Origin: Promicromonospora citrea
GTDB taxonomy: Bacteria; Actinomycetota; Actinomycetes; Actinomycetales; Cellulomonadaceae
NCBI RefSeq assembly: GCF_013004695.1
Contig: NZ_JABEMG010000006.1
Coordinates: forward strand, 1-64,000
Length of the DNA: 64,000 bases
Reading direction: 5' to 3'
Shown: positions 39,363 to 50,962 of the stretch, in pieces
Layout of the letters: every line of letters starts with the position of its first letter
Position numbering within the stretch: the first letter of the stretch is position 1
Notes under the pieces: generated by a model
What the model was told of the DNA's origin: nothing
Database searches by the model: none
Seen by the model: only the letters and a program-made list of their open reading frames with translations
Made by a program: the position numbers and the translations under genes

Positions 39363-40174
39363 TGCGGGGAACGAGCGGGGCATCGCTGAAGGCGGCGCAG
39401 GAGCGCTTCGAGCCGGTGCTGCGTGCCGCGGGTGCGGACGCGCTGACGCTGGGTGAGCAGCTGCTCACCGTGGTGTCGGCGCTGGACGACTCGGCGGCGC
39501 TGCGCCGCTCGCTCGCCGACCCCTCGCGCGACGGCGACGCCAAGGCCGGCCTGGTGGCGAGCCTGCTGGGCGGCTTCGACGAGCGTGTCGTCGACCTGGT
39601 CTCCGGCCTGGTCCGCTCCCGCTGGGCGGACGAGTCGGACCTGGCCGACGCGATCGAGCGCCTCGGCGTCGACGCCGTGCTGGCGTCCGCCGAGGCGCGC
39701 GGGGCGCTCGAGACCGTGGAGGACGAGCTGTTCCGGATCAGCCGGTCGCTCGACGGGCAGCGGGAGGCCAAGCAGGTGCTCTCCGACGCCACCACGGCAC
39801 CGGAGCGTCGCGTGGCTCTGGTGGACGCGCTGGTCGCCGGCAAGGCGGACGAGGTGACCCTGAGCCTGGCCCGGCGTGCGACAGCCTCGCTGCGCGGCCG
39901 GCGCTTCGTGCAGACGCTCGGCTGGTTCGGCGAGATCGCGGCCGAGCGCCGCTCGCGTCTCGTGGCCACCGTGACCAGCGCGACCGTGCTGACGCGTGCG
40001 CAGCAGGACCGCCTCGCGGCGATCCTCGAGCGCTCGTACGGCAGGTCCGTCCAGCTGAACGTCACCGTGGACCCCGCCATCGTCGGGGGCCTGCGCATCC
40101 AGGTCGGCGCGGACGTCGTCGACTCCACCGTCCTGTCGCGCCTTGCTGACGCCTCGCGTCGTCTGGCCGGCTGA
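39362..40174 (+). CDS. atpH: ATP synthase F1 subunit delta
   Basis: 270 residues; the actinobacterial delta is longer than E. coli's 177. The N-terminal part is helical; the conserved C-terminal domain holds VLTRAQQDRLAAILERSYGRSVQLNVTVDPAIVGGLRIQVGADVVD-type sequence near 205-250. Links F1 to the b stalk. ATG chosen over a GTG one codon earlier because AAGGAGG would lie too close to the GTG. One-base overlap with atpF. Confidence 0.95.
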
Positions 40175-40230
40175 AAACGTGAACAAGAACCTTCCGCCGC
40201 GGCTCTCGCGGCCACGACAGGAGAAGAGCA

Positions 40231-41859
40231 ATGGCTGAGCTGACGATCCGGCCGGACGAGGTCCGGGCCGCACTGGACAGCTTCGTGAAGGCCTACGAGC
40301 CCCAGGAAGCTGCCACCGAGGAGGTGGGCCGCGTCGCGTACGCCGCGGACGGCATCGCCCGCGTCGAGGGCCTCCCGGGCGTGATGGCCAACGAGCTGCT
40401 GCGCTTCGAGGACGGCACGCTCGGCCTCGCGCAGAACCTGGACGTCCGCGAGATCGGTGTCGTCGTCCTCGGCGAGTTCACCGGCATCGAGGAGGGCCAG
40501 GAGGTCCGCCGCACGGGTGACGTGCTCTCGGTGCCCGTGGGCGAGGGCTACCTCGGTCGCGTGGTCGACCCCCTGGGCAACCCCGTCGACGGCCTCGGTG
40601 CGATCGAGACCGAGGGCACCCGTGCCCTCGAGCTCCAGGCGCCCGGCGTCATGCAGCGCAAGTCCGTGCACGAGCCGCTGCAGACCGGCATCAAGGCGAT
40701 CGACTCGATGATCCCGATCGGCCGCGGTCAGCGCCAGCTGATCATCGGCGACCGCCAGACCGGCAAGACGGCGATCGCGGTCGACACCATCATCAACCAG
40801 AAGGCGAACTGGGAGAGCGGCGACCCCACCAAGCAGGTCCGCTGCATCTACGTCGCCGTCGGCCAGAAGGGCTCGACCATCGCCTCGGTGCGTGGCGCGC
40901 TCGAGGAGGCCGGCGCCCTGGAGTACACGACCATCGTCGCGGCTCCCGCGTCCGACCCCGCCGGCTTCAAGTACCTGGCCCCCTACACCGGCTCGGCCAT
41001 CGGCCAGCACTGGATGTACTCGGGCAAGCACGTCCTGATCATCTTCGACGACCTGTCGAAGCAGGCCGAGGCGTACCGCGCCGTGTCGCTGCTGCTGCGC
41101 CGCCCGCCGGGGCGCGAGGCCTACCCGGGTGACGTCTTCTACCTGCACTCCCGCCTCCTGGAGCGTTGCGCCAAGCTGAGCGACGACCTGGGCGCCGGTT
41201 CGATGACCGGTCTGCCGATCATCGAGACCAAGGCGAACGACGTGTCGGCGTACATCCCGACGAACGTCATCTCCATCACGGACGGCCAGATCTTCCTCCA
41301 GTCCGACCTGTTCAACGCCGACCAGCGCCCCGCCGTGGACGTCGGTATCTCCGTGTCCCGCGTCGGCGGTGACGCGCAGATCAAGGCGATGAAGAAGGTC
41401 TCCGGCACGCTGAAGCTGGAGCTCGCGCAGTACCGCTCGCTCGAGGCGTTCGCGATGTTCGCGTCCGACCTCGACGCCGCGTCCCGCGCGCAGCTGCAGC
41501 GCGGCGCCGTGCTGACCGAGCTGCTCAAGCAGCCGCAGTACACGCCGTACGCGGTCGAGGACCAGGTCGCCGTCGTCTGGGCCGGCACGAAGGGCAAGCT
41601 GGACGACGTCGCGGTCGAGGACGTCAAGCGGTTCGAGTCGGAGCTGCTGGACCACCTGCGCCGCAAGAGCGACGTCCTGTCGACGATCCGGGAGTCCGGC
41701 AAGCTGGAGTCCGACACGGAGGAGGCGCTCGCCTCCGCCGTCGACGACTTCCGCGCGGGCTTCCAGAAGGGTGACGGCACGCCGCTGGTCGGCGGTGCGG
41801 TCGACGACGGGCCGGTCGACGTCGCGCAGGAACAGATCGTCGTCAAGAAGAAGGCCTGA
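40231..41859 (+). CDS. atpA: ATP synthase F1 subunit alpha
   Basis: 542 residues. Walker A GDRQTGKT at about 172-179, arginine-finger region [22 protein letters not shown]-equivalent absent as expected for alpha. Non-catalytic nucleotide sites of F1. A C-terminal extension of about 30 residues ending VVKKKA goes beyond the E. coli protein, as in mycobacteria, where such an extension restrains ATP hydrolysis. ATG with AGGAGAAG upstream; atpG follows after 3 bp. Confidence 0.98.
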   Translation: MAELTIRPDEVRAALDSFVKAYEPQEAATEEVGRVAYAADGIARVEGLPGVMANELLRFEDGTLGLAQNLDVREIGVVVLGEFTGIEEGQEVRRTGDVLSVPVGEGYLGRVVDPLGNPVDGLGAIETEGTRALELQAPGVMQRKSVHEPLQTGIKAIDSMIPIGRGQRQLIIGDRQTGKTAIAVDTIINQKANWESGDPTKQVRCIYVAVGQKGSTIASVRGALEEAGALEYTTIVAAPASDPAGFKYLAPYTGSAIGQHWMYSGKHVLIIFDDLSKQAEAYRAVSLLLRRPPGREAYPGDVFYLHSRLLERCAKLSDDLGAGSMTGLPIIETKANDVSAYIPTNVISITDGQIFLQSDLFNADQRPAVDVGISVSRVGGDAQIKAMKKVSGTLKLELAQYRSLEAFAMFASDLDAASRAQLQRGAVLTELLKQPQYTPYAVEDQVAVVWAGTKGKLDDVAVEDVKRFESELLDHLRRKSDVLSTIRESGKLESDTEEALASAVDDFRAGFQKGDGTPLVGGAVDDGPVDVAQEQIVVKKKA

Positions 41860-41862
41860 CCC

Positions 41863-44287
<2,425 letters not shown>

Positions 44288-44304
44288 GCCTCGGACATCC
44301 CCGG

Positions 44305-44365
44305 GCGTGATGCCGCCCCGCCGGTCGTGCCACAATCAGGCCGACCGGTAGGGGCGGCATCACGC
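44305..44365 (+). other. Large hairpin in the atpD-atpC gap
   Basis: Perfect 15-bp arms GCGTGATGCCGCCCC (44305-44319) and its complement (44351-44365), plus a second perfect 7-bp stem inside (CCGGTCG 44321-44327 with CGACCGG 44342-44348). Ends about 20 nt before atpC, so it may attenuate or process the message between beta and epsilon. Confidence 0.75.
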
Positions 44366-44387
44366 AGCGACATCGGAAGGAGCTCTC

Positions 44388-44648
44388 GTGGCAGAGCTGA
44401 GCGTGGACCTCGTGTCCCGCGACCGTAAGGTCTGGAGCGGTGCGGCGACGCAGGTGAGCGCGCCGTCGGCGGACGGCCAGGTCGGCATCCTGGCGAACCA
44501 CACGCCGCTGCTGGCTGTGCTCCGCCCGGGCACGATCACGGTGGACACGGCGTCGGGTCCGGCCCTGGAGGCCCAGGTCACCGGCGGTTTCATGTCCGTC
44601 GACAACAACCTCGTCACCCTCGTGGTCGACGAGATCTCCCTGGTCTGA
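44388..44648 (+). CDS. atpC: ATP synthase F1 subunit epsilon (short form)
   Basis: 86 residues. N-terminal beta-sandwich domain: AELSVDLVSRDRKVWSGAATQVSAPSADGQVGILANHTPLLAVLRPG. The C-terminal helical hairpin that inhibits ATPase activity in E. coli epsilon (139 residues) is essentially missing, as in several actinobacteria. GTG start after GGAAGGAGC. Confidence 0.96.
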   Translation: MAELSVDLVSRDRKVWSGAATQVSAPSADGQVGILANHTPLLAVLRPGTITVDTASGPALEAQVTGGFMSVDNNLVTLVVDEISLV

Positions 44649-44660
44649 GGGAGGACGCGG

Positions 44661-45086
44661 GTGCCGGGCGTCATATGGATCGCGATTGCGGTGCTCGGCG
44701 CGCTCGCGCTCGTGCTCGCGGCGGGCATCTCCCGCCTGCGCGCGCTCTCCCGCAGGGTGGGCTCGTTCAGCTGCAACGCCCGGCCGACCGGTAACCCCGA
44801 GGGGTCCTGGACGCCGGGCATCGCGCAGTACGCGGTGGGCCGGATCGAGTGGTGGCGGTGCTGGTCGCTGTCACCCCGTCCGGCCCGCACGTGGTACCGC
44901 GAGCGGCTGACCGTCACGGGCCGCACCCCGCTGGACCCGGACGAGCGTGGTCAGGGCGACCACTACCTCGTCCAGTGCCGGTACGACGGGCTCGACTTCG
45001 AGCTCGACCTCGCCGCCGGCGACTACTTCGGCCTCGCCTCCTGGCTCGAGGCCGCCCCACCCGGACGACAGGATCTGGTTCTCTGA
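44661..45086 (+). CDS. DUF2550 family membrane protein
   Basis: 141 residues. One N-terminal transmembrane helix ([20 protein letters not shown]), then a soluble domain with [11 protein letters not shown] and [18 protein letters not shown]2550 genes regularly sit between atpC and nucS in actinobacteria; function unknown. Starts 12 bp after atpC and its TGA shares a base with the nucS ATG. Confidence 0.88.
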   Translation: MPGVIWIAIAVLGALALVLAAGISRLRALSRRVGSFSCNARPTGNPEGSWTPGIAQYAVGRIEWWRCWSLSPRPARTWYRERLTVTGRTPLDPDERGQGDHYLVQCRYDGLDFELDLAAGDYFGLASWLEAAPPGRQDLVL

Positions 45087-45781
45087 TGCGGCTGGTCGTC
45101 GCCGACTGCTCTGCTCTGTACACCGGACGTCTCACCGCCATGCTGCCGCGCGCCACGCGGCTGCTCGTGGTCAAGGCCGACGGCAGCGTGCTCATCCACT
45201 CCGACGGCGGCTCGTACAAGCCGCTGAACTGGATGAGCCCGCCGTGCACGCTGGCCGTGCGGGCGCCGTCGGACGAGGCCGCCGAGCGCGGCGTCACCGA
45301 GGTCTGGACGGTCCAGCACGCGAAGTCGGACGACCGGCTCGAGGTCGAGCTGTTCACGGTGCACCACGACTCGTCGCACGACCTGGGCATCGACCCCGGC
45401 CTCGTGAAGGACGGCGTCGAGGCGCACCTCCAGGAGCTGCTCGCCGAGCAGATCGCGCTGCTGGGGGAGGGACACACGCTCGTGCGCCGTGAGTACCCCA
45501 CGGCGATCGGTCCCGTGGACATCCTGGCGCGCGACGCGACCGGCGCCACCGTCGCGGTGGAGATCAAGCGCCGCGGCGACATCGACGGCGTCGAGCAGCT
45601 CACGCGCTACCTCGACCTGCTCAACCGCGACCCGCTGCTGGCGCCGGTGCGTGGTATCTACGCGGCGCAGGAGATCAAGCCGCAGGCCCGCGTCCTGGCC
45701 AAGGACCGCGGCATCGCCACCCTCCTGCTCGACTACGACGCCATGCGCGGCGTCGACGACCCGGAGTCCCGGCTCTTCTAG
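45086..45781 (+). CDS. nucS: Mismatch endonuclease NucS/EndoMS
   Basis: 231 residues. N-terminal dimerisation/DNA-binding domain ([23 protein letters not shown] start), C-terminal RecB-like nuclease domain with Asp145, Glu159 and Lys161 in PVDILARD and [12 protein letters not shown]. Cuts both strands at G-T, G-G and T-T mismatches and replaces MutSL in actinobacteria. The C-terminal RLF matches the beta-clamp-binding end reported for the corynebacterial enzyme. Confidence 0.96.
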   Translation: MRLVVADCSALYTGRLTAMLPRATRLLVVKADGSVLIHSDGGSYKPLNWMSPPCTLAVRAPSDEAAERGVTEVWTVQHAKSDDRLEVELFTVHHDSSHDLGIDPGLVKDGVEAHLQELLAEQIALLGEGHTLVRREYPTAIGPVDILARDATGATVAVEIKRRGDIDGVEQLTRYLDLLNRDPLLAPVRGIYAAQEIKPQARVLAKDRGIATLLLDYDAMRGVDDPESRLF

Positions 45782-45800
45782 GTCCGCCCCGCATCATCGG

Positions 45801-45862
45801 CTTCGAACCCGACGTTTCTCGGCTCTCGGGGCAGCCAAAGCCGAGAGACGTCGGGTTCGAAG
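45801..45862. terminator. Long inverted repeat between nucS and nagA
   Basis: 24-bp arms at 45801-45824 and 45839-45862 with one mismatch (T against C), beginning CTTCGAACCCGACG and enclosing a 14-nt loop. Starts 20 bp after nucS. Probably ends the atp-nucS unit; arm length and near-perfection also resemble a dispersed palindromic element. Confidence 0.7.
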
Positions 45863-45899
45863 GTGAGTGGCCGCTGCCGGGGCACGCGACGACCGATGG

Positions 45900-45905
45900 C
45901 AGGAT
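45900..45905 (+). promoter_or_regulatory. Candidate -10 box before nagA
   Basis: CAGGAT with exactly 6 nt to the ATG at 45912. AGGA within it could also act as a Shine-Dalgarno with 7-nt spacing. Confidence 0.3.
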
Positions 45906-45911
45906 GTCCGC

Positions 45912-47177
45912 ATGAGTGAAGTCGTCGTCGTGCGCGGGCGGTTGGTTCAGGCATCGGCTCTGGTGGACGACGGCGTCGTCGTCGTGTCGGGCGACCGGGT
46001 CGTCTTCGCGGGGGCAGCGCAGGACGCCGCGGACGCGGGCTTCGGGGCCGACGTCGCGCGCACGCCCGCCGCGCCGGACGCGTACGTGCTGCCCGGGCTC
46101 GTCGACCTCCACAACCACGGCGGCGGGGGCGCCTCGTTCCCCGACGCCACCACGCCCGAGGCGGCACTTCCCGGCGTGCTGGAGCACCGCCGCCACGGCA
46201 CGACGGCGCTGCTCGCGTCGCTGGTCACCGCACAGCCCGCCGTGCTGCTGGAGCGCGCGGCCGTGCTCGCCGACCTCGCGGACGCGGGCGAGATCGAGGG
46301 CCTGCACGCGGAGGGCCCGTTCCTCTCGCACCGCCGCCGCGGCGCCCACAACCCCGCTGACCTGCAAGAAGGCAGTGTGGAGCTGGTCAAGGAGCTGGCC
46401 GCGGCGGCGCGGGGATGGCTGCGTACCATGACCGTCGCGCCGGAGGTCCCCGGCGTCACCGGCGCGGGCGGCGTGGCGCAGGCGCTGGTCGAGCTCGGCG
46501 TGCTGCCCTCCCTCGGGCACACCGACGGCAGCACCGAGCAGGCAGAGGAGCTGATCGCGCAGGTCACGCAGGCCCTGGCCGCGTCGGGCGGCACGGCGTC
46601 GGGCGGCACGGCGGGGCGGATGACGGCGACGCACCTGTTCAACGGGATGCGTCCCTTGCACCACCGGGCGCCCGGACCGATCGCGGCCTGCCTCGCGGCC
46701 GCCGCACGGGGCGACCTGGTGGTCGAGCTCATCGGCGACGGCGTGCACCTCGACCCGGCGACCGTGCGTACCGTGTTCGAGACGGTCGGCGCCGACAACG
46801 TCGCCCTCGTGACCGACGCGATGGCCGCGGCGGGCGTCGCCGACGGCCGCTACGAGCTGGGGCCGATGTCGGTCTCCGTCCGCGCAGGGGTGGCCCGCAT
46901 CGTTCCCGACGACCCGTCGGCCCCCGCCGACGACGGCGCGATCGCGGGCGGCACCGCCCACCTCGTCGACGTCGTGCGGCACGCCGTGGCCGCCGGCGTC
47001 CCCCTGGTCGACGCCGTGCGCTCCGCGACCGCCGTCCCGGCCCGCGTGCTCGGCCTCACCGGGCAGGTCGGCGCGCTGGTCGACGGCGCCCGCGCGGACG
47101 TGCTCGTCACCGACACGGACCTTCGCCCGGTGCGCGTGCTGCGGCACGGGCTCGACGTGGCGGGGGTGGCCGCATGA
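45912..47177 (+). CDS. nagA: N-acetylglucosamine-6-phosphate deacetylase
   Basis: 421 residues, amidohydrolase superfamily. Metal-site motif LVDLHNHGGGGASFPDAT with His67 and His69, EGPFLSHRRRGAHNP with the catalytic-site Glu, LGHTDG, ATHLFNGMRPLHHR and VTDAMAAAG are all NagA signatures. Produces glucosamine-6-phosphate in amino-sugar and cell-wall recycling. Start at MSEVVVVRG; an upstream GTG would extend into the hairpin region. A (GGTAS)2-like repeat inserts near residue 228. No nagB next to it. Confidence 0.94.
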   Translation: MSEVVVVRGRLVQASALVDDGVVVVSGDRVVFAGAAQDAADAGFGADVARTPAAPDAYVLPGLVDLHNHGGGGASFPDATTPEAALPGVLEHRRHGTTALLASLVTAQPAVLLERAAVLADLADAGEIEGLHAEGPFLSHRRRGAHNPADLQEGSVELVKELAAAARGWLRTMTVAPEVPGVTGAGGVAQALVELGVLPSLGHTDGSTEQAEELIAQVTQALAASGGTASGGTAGRMTATHLFNGMRPLHHRAPGPIAACLAAAARGDLVVELIGDGVHLDPATVRTVFETVGADNVALVTDAMAAAGVADGRYELGPMSVSVRAGVARIVPDDPSAPADDGAIAGGTAHLVDVVRHAVAAGVPLVDAVRSATAVPARVLGLTGQVGALVDGARADVLVTDTDLRPVRVLRHGLDVAGVAA

Positions 47178-47794
47178 GCGGTCCCGTGCTCCGGCCCGGC
47201 CAGACCGTCGTGCGCCGCGAGATCATGCGCGGCGAGCCGTGGATCGCCATCCCGCAGGTCTGCGTCCAGGACGACGGCGACCTGCTCGTCACCTACACGC
47301 CGGGCGGCACGCCGCTGGCCTATCCCGCCTCGGGGACGTTCCCGGTCGGCGAGCACCCCTGGAAGCTCGCCGGCTCCACCGCGTGGCGTGGCCACGGTCG
47401 CCTCGAGCTGCACTGGACCGGGGTGGAGCACTCGCTCTTCCTGTTCTGGTCCGGCCCCGAGCGCACCTTCCAGGGCTGGTACCTCAACCTCGAGGACGCG
47501 CCGCGGCGCACGGCCATCGGGTTCGACACCCTCGACCACGAGCTCGACGTCTGGTGGGCCGCCGACGCCGAGACCTACGAGTTCAAGGACGTCGTCGAGT
47601 TCGAGGAGACCGGCCCGGCCCGCTACCCCGGCCGGATGGACGCGATCCGCGCGGAGGGCGCACGGATCGCCCGCCTGCTCGACGCCGGCGACCTCTGGTG
47701 GGACAAGGCCTGGGCGGACTGGACTCCCGACCCCTCCTGGCGGCCCCGCGACGTGCCGCCCGGGTGGGAGAGCGTGCCGTACGAGGGCCGCTGA
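47174..47794 (+). CDS. DUF402 domain-containing protein
   Basis: 206 residues. DUF402 core with GWYLNLEDAPRRTAIGFDTLDHELDVW (about 105-130) and acidic residues that bind metal in related enzymes; members include FomD and nucleoside di/triphosphate phosphatases, so a phosphohydrolase role is possible. ATG overlaps the nagA stop by 4 bp, but a metabolic link to NagA is not obvious. Confidence 0.82.
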   Translation: MSGPVLRPGQTVVRREIMRGEPWIAIPQVCVQDDGDLLVTYTPGGTPLAYPASGTFPVGEHPWKLAGSTAWRGHGRLELHWTGVEHSLFLFWSGPERTFQGWYLNLEDAPRRTAIGFDTLDHELDVWWAADAETYEFKDVVEFEETGPARYPGRMDAIRAEGARIARLLDAGDLWWDKAWADWTPDPSWRPRDVPPGWESVPYEGR

Positions 47795-47880
47795 GGCCCA
47801 CTTCACCCGGCGTTTCACAGCGCGCAATCTCCGCCTCGCCCGGATCACGCAATTCGGGTGGCACGCCGGGAACCGGGCGC

Positions 47881-47886
47881 TACGGT
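47881..47886 (+). promoter_or_regulatory. Candidate leaderless -10 box of GNAT gene
   Basis: TACGGT followed by 6 nt and GTG 47893. GGAG abuts the GTG too closely to be a normal ribosome site. Confidence 0.4.
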
Positions 47887-47892
47887 CGGAGC

Positions 47893-48486
47893 GTGCCCTC
47901 CACACCCTCCGGTCCCGCCCCCGGACCTGTCTGGCCCGTGACCACCGGCCGGCTCCGGCTGCGCCCCGTGACGGCCGCCGATGCCGAGGCCTTCCTCGCC
48001 TGGCGCTCGCGGGCCGACGTCGTGCGGTTCATGTACCAGCAGCCCTGGGACCGGGCCGCGGCCGAGCAGAAGCTGCGGGCTTGGGCGAGCGCGCCGTTCG
48101 CGGACGCGGGTGACGTGCTCGTGCTGGCCGTCGAGGTCGACGGCGTCGTCGTGGGCGAGACGATGCTCAAGCGCGCCCAGGGGCCGCGGCAGGCCGAGCT
48201 CGGTTACGCCGTGCGCCCGGACGCCGGGGGCAGGGGGCTGGCGACGGAGGCTGCTCGTGCGACGCTCGCGCTGGCGTTCGGCGTGTACGGCTTCCACCGC
48301 GTGTTCGCCCGCATCGACGAGGAGAACGCGGCGTCGATCCGCGTGGCGCAGCGGCTCGGGATGCGCCAGGAGGCGCGCCTGGTGGAGAGCGACCTGCGCG
48401 ACGGGGTGTGGTCCACCGAGGTGGTCTACGCGATCCTCGACCGGGAGCACGCGAGAGCCGCGCACGTCGGCGCGGCGAACGCCTAG
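47893..48486 (+). CDS. GNAT family N-acetyltransferase (RimJ/RimL-like)
   Basis: 197 residues. Acetyltransf_3 fold: TGRLRLRPVTAADAEAFLAW, acetyl-CoA loop AVRPDAGGRGLATEAARATLALAF at about 108-131, and NAASIRVAQRLGMRQEARLVES. Resembles ribosomal-protein or small-molecule N-acetyltransferases; substrate unknown. Ends in TAG overlapping the convergent lacI-type gene's TAG in the shared CTAG. Confidence 0.85.
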   Translation: MPSTPSGPAPGPVWPVTTGRLRLRPVTAADAEAFLAWRSRADVVRFMYQQPWDRAAAEQKLRAWASAPFADAGDVLVLAVEVDGVVVGETMLKRAQGPRQAELGYAVRPDAGGRGLATEAARATLALAFGVYGFHRVFARIDEENAASIRVAQRLGMRQEARLVESDLRDGVWSTEVVYAILDREHARAAHVGAANA

Positions 48487-49493
48487 CGGGCCGCCGGCCC
48501 GGGCGCCGAGCTCGCGCGCTCGGTGAGCACCGGCGCGAGCAGGCGCGTCTCGGACGGCTGGTCGCCGCCGAGCCGCGCCATCACCATGTCGACCGCCACC
48601 TTGCCGATGTCCTCGGCCGGCAGGTCGATGCTCGTCATCGGGATGCGCTGGGCGAGCGCGACGTCGGTGGGGCACACGGCGACGACGGACACGTCGGTAC
48701 CGGGCACCCGGCCGCGCTCGGCCAGCCGCGCGAGCACGTGGGGGAGGGCCGCCTCGTTGTGCACGATGACGCCGGTGGTGTCCGGGGCCGTGTCCAGCAG
48801 GGTGTCGACGGCCTGCACCGCGCCGGACGGCGTCGAGTCGCACGCCTCGACCGTGACGGCCGCGCCGGAGCCGGCGGCCTGGTCGCGCAGCCCGCGCATG
48901 AGCCGCTCGGCGTAGGACGTGTGCCGTCGCAGCACCTCGGGCGGTGACCCGATGAGGGCGAGGTCGGTGTGTCCGGTGCCGACGAGGTGCCGCACCGCGA
49001 CCCTGCCCGCGGCCTCGAAGTCGAGGTCCACGCAGCTCAGGCCCTCCGGGTCCTGCGGCAGCCCGATGAGCACGGTGGGCTGCTTGGCGGCGGCGACCAG
49101 CGGGACGCGCGGGTCGTCGGCCTCGATGTCCATCATGACCAGCGCGTCCACCATGGAGCCGCTGGTGACGCGGTCCAGCCCGCTGACGTCGTCCTGGGTC
49201 AGGAGCAGCACGTCGTGCTCGAAGTCGCGGGCCCGGGTGACCACGCCCGCGACGAACTGCATGATGACGGGCACGTTCACGCCGACCCGCAGGGGCACCA
49301 TGAGGGCGATGACGGCGGTGCGCGCCGACGCGAGCGCGCGGGCCCCGGCGTGCGGCCGGTAGCCGAGCTTCTCGATGGCCCGCTCCACCCGGGCGCGCGT
49401 CGGCGCGGAGATGGTCCGCTTGCCCGACAGCACGTAGGAGACGGTCGAGGCCGAGACCCCCGCGGCCTTGGCGACGTCGTCGATCGTTGTCAT
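48483..49493 (-). CDS. LacI family transcriptional repressor
   Basis: 336 residues. Helix-turn-helix at 3-24 (TIDDVAKAAGVSASTVSYVLSG) with hinge region PHAGARALASART, then a periplasmic-binding-protein-like sensor domain. Divergent from the ABC importer and glycoside hydrolase genes, so it should repress them until an oligosaccharide or its product binds. ATG 49493 has GGAGGAG upstream; further upstream Mets are not supported. An operator-like palindrome lies at 49607-49624. Confidence 0.93.
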   Translation of the reverse strand: MTTIDDVAKAAGVSASTVSYVLSGKRTISAPTRARVERAIEKLGYRPHAGARALASARTAVIALMVPLRVGVNVPVIMQFVAGVVTRARDFEHDVLLLTQDDVSGLDRVTSGSMVDALVMMDIEADDPRVPLVAAAKQPTVLIGLPQDPEGLSCVDLDFEAAGRVAVRHLVGTGHTDLALIGSPPEVLRRHTSYAERLMRGLRDQAAGSGAAVTVEACDSTPSGAVQAVDTLLDTAPDTTGVIVHNEAALPHVLARLAERGRVPGTDVSVVAVCPTDVALAQRIPMTSIDLPAEDIGKVAVDMVMARLGGDQPSETRLLAPVLTERASSAPGPAAR

Positions 49494-49606
49494 GGTGCTC
49501 CTCCTGTCAGGAGCAGTGTGCCTCATGTTGAGCAAGCGCTACGACACCGGGTCTCACGATCAGCCTGAGAATGCGGCTGGACACGAGGATTACCAACGGG
49601 CTAGCG

Positions 49607-49624
49607 TGTTGAACCGCTTCGACA
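49607..49624. promoter_or_regulatory. LacI-type operator
   Basis: TGTTGAACCGCTTCGACA: 18-bp palindrome with central CG, 7 of 9 base pairs symmetric, the usual form of LacI-family sites. Sits 34 bp upstream of the solute-binding-protein gene. A looser relative with the same TGTTGA and CGACA ends occurs at 49526-49546, nearer the repressor gene. Confidence 0.6.
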
Positions 49625-49657
49625 ACTGCCGTCGGGGACGAGAACCAAGGAGATGCG

Positions 49658-50962
49658 ATGAAGCACCACGGGACAGCGGCCGTCACGGCGGCCGCCCTGG
49701 CCGGGGCACTTGCCCTGACCGGCTGCACGGGCCAGAGCGCCGGCGGTGGGGACACGGACGACAGCACGCTGACGATCTGGCACTACGAGAACGAGGACTC
49801 GGCGATGGGCAAGGCCTGGGCCAAGGCCATCGAGATCTTCGAGGAGGAGCACCCGGACGTCACGGTCGACGTCGAGAAGCAGACGTTCGAGCAGATCCAG
49901 AAGAACGCCAAGATCGTGCTGACGGGCGACGACGTGCCCGACGTCATGGAGTTCAACAAGGGCAACGCGACGGCGGGCCAGCTCGCCGCCCAGGGCCTGC
50001 TGGCGCCGCTCACGGACGCCGCGGAGGAGCGCGGCTGGGCCGAGAAGCTGCCCGGGTCGCTCGCGACGACGGCCCGGTACGACGAGCAGGGCCTCATGGG
50101 CTCCGGCGACTGGTACGGGGTTCCCAACTACGGCGAGTTCGTCGGCGTCTACTACAACAAGGACATGTTCGCCGACCTCGGTCTCGAGGTCCCCACGACG
50201 CTCGACGAGCTCGAGGACGTCCTGGCCGCCTTCAAGGCCGAGGGCGTGACGCCCCTGGCCGAGGCCGGCGCGGAGTACCCCCTGGGCCAGCTCTGGTACG
50301 AGCTCGTGCTCGCCCACGGCGACCGCGCCCTCGTGGACGACTACCAGCTCTTCGCGAACGACGTCGACTTCCACGACGACGCCATGACGCAGGCCACCGA
50401 GACGCTCGACGAGTGGATCGACAAGGGCTACATCGCCGCCGACTCGGCGGCGCTGACGGCGGAGGACATGGGGGTGTCGTTCATCGACGGCACCTACCCG
50501 ATCATGGTCAGCGGCTCGTGGTGGTTCGGCCGCCTCGCCACCGAGATGCAGGCGGACTGGGGCCAGTTCAACTTCCCGGGCAACACGCTGCACACGGGCT
50601 CGTCCGGCAACCTCTGGGTCGTGCCGGCGAACGCCGACTCGCCGAGCCTCGCCGAGGAGTTCATCGACATCACGCTGCGTCCCGAGGTGCAGGACGTGCT
50701 CGCGGTCGAGGGCGGCCTGCCCGTGGCGGGCGACGCGTCGGCGATCGAGGACGAGCGCACGCGCGAGCTGACCGAGAACTTCCAGGCGATCCTCGACGAG
50801 GACGGCCTCGCGTACTACCCGGACTGGCCGGTGGCCGGCTACTACGACGTGCTGGTGAGCGAGCTGCAGTCCCTCGTCAACCGGTCCAAGACGCCGGACG
50901 AGGTGCTTGACGGGCTCCAGGGCTCGTACGAGGACGGCAAGGCCGACCTGCTCGATGGCTGA
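49658..50962 (+). CDS. ABC sugar transporter, solute-binding lipoprotein
   Basis: 434 residues. Signal peptide with lipobox LTGC (Cys23), then a family 1 extracellular binding protein: STLTIWHYENEDSAMGKAW, GVPNYGEFVGVYYNKDMF, and FIDGTYPIMVSGSWW. Captures an oligosaccharide outside the membrane for the two permeases downstream. The hydrolases in the operon suggest xylosylated beta-glucans or similar. ATG with AAGGAG upstream; stop overlaps the permease ATG by 8 bp. Confidence 0.94.
   Translation: MKHHGTAAVTAAALAGALALTGCTGQSAGGGDTDDSTLTIWHYENEDSAMGKAWAKAIEIFEEEHPDVTVDVEKQTFEQIQKNAKIVLTGDDVPDVMEFNKGNATAGQLAAQGLLAPLTDAAEERGWAEKLPGSLATTARYDEQGLMGSGDWYGVPNYGEFVGVYYNKDMFADLGLEVPTTLDELEDVLAAFKAEGVTPLAEAGAEYPLGQLWYELVLAHGDRALVDDYQLFANDVDFHDDAMTQATETLDEWIDKGYIAADSAALTAEDMGVSFIDGTYPIMVSGSWWFGRLATEMQADWGQFNFPGNTLHTGSSGNLWVVPANADSPSLAEEFIDITLRPEVQDVLAVEGGLPVAGDASAIEDERTRELTENFQAILDEDGLAYYPDWPVAGYYDVLVSELQSLVNRSKTPDEVLDGLQGSYEDGKADLLDG

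Noticed and set aside
45801-45862. tRNA-like GGGTTCGAA stretch after nucS
   Set aside because: It resembles a T-arm, but the symmetric arms are explained by the palindrome and no acceptor, D or anticodon arms can be drawn.
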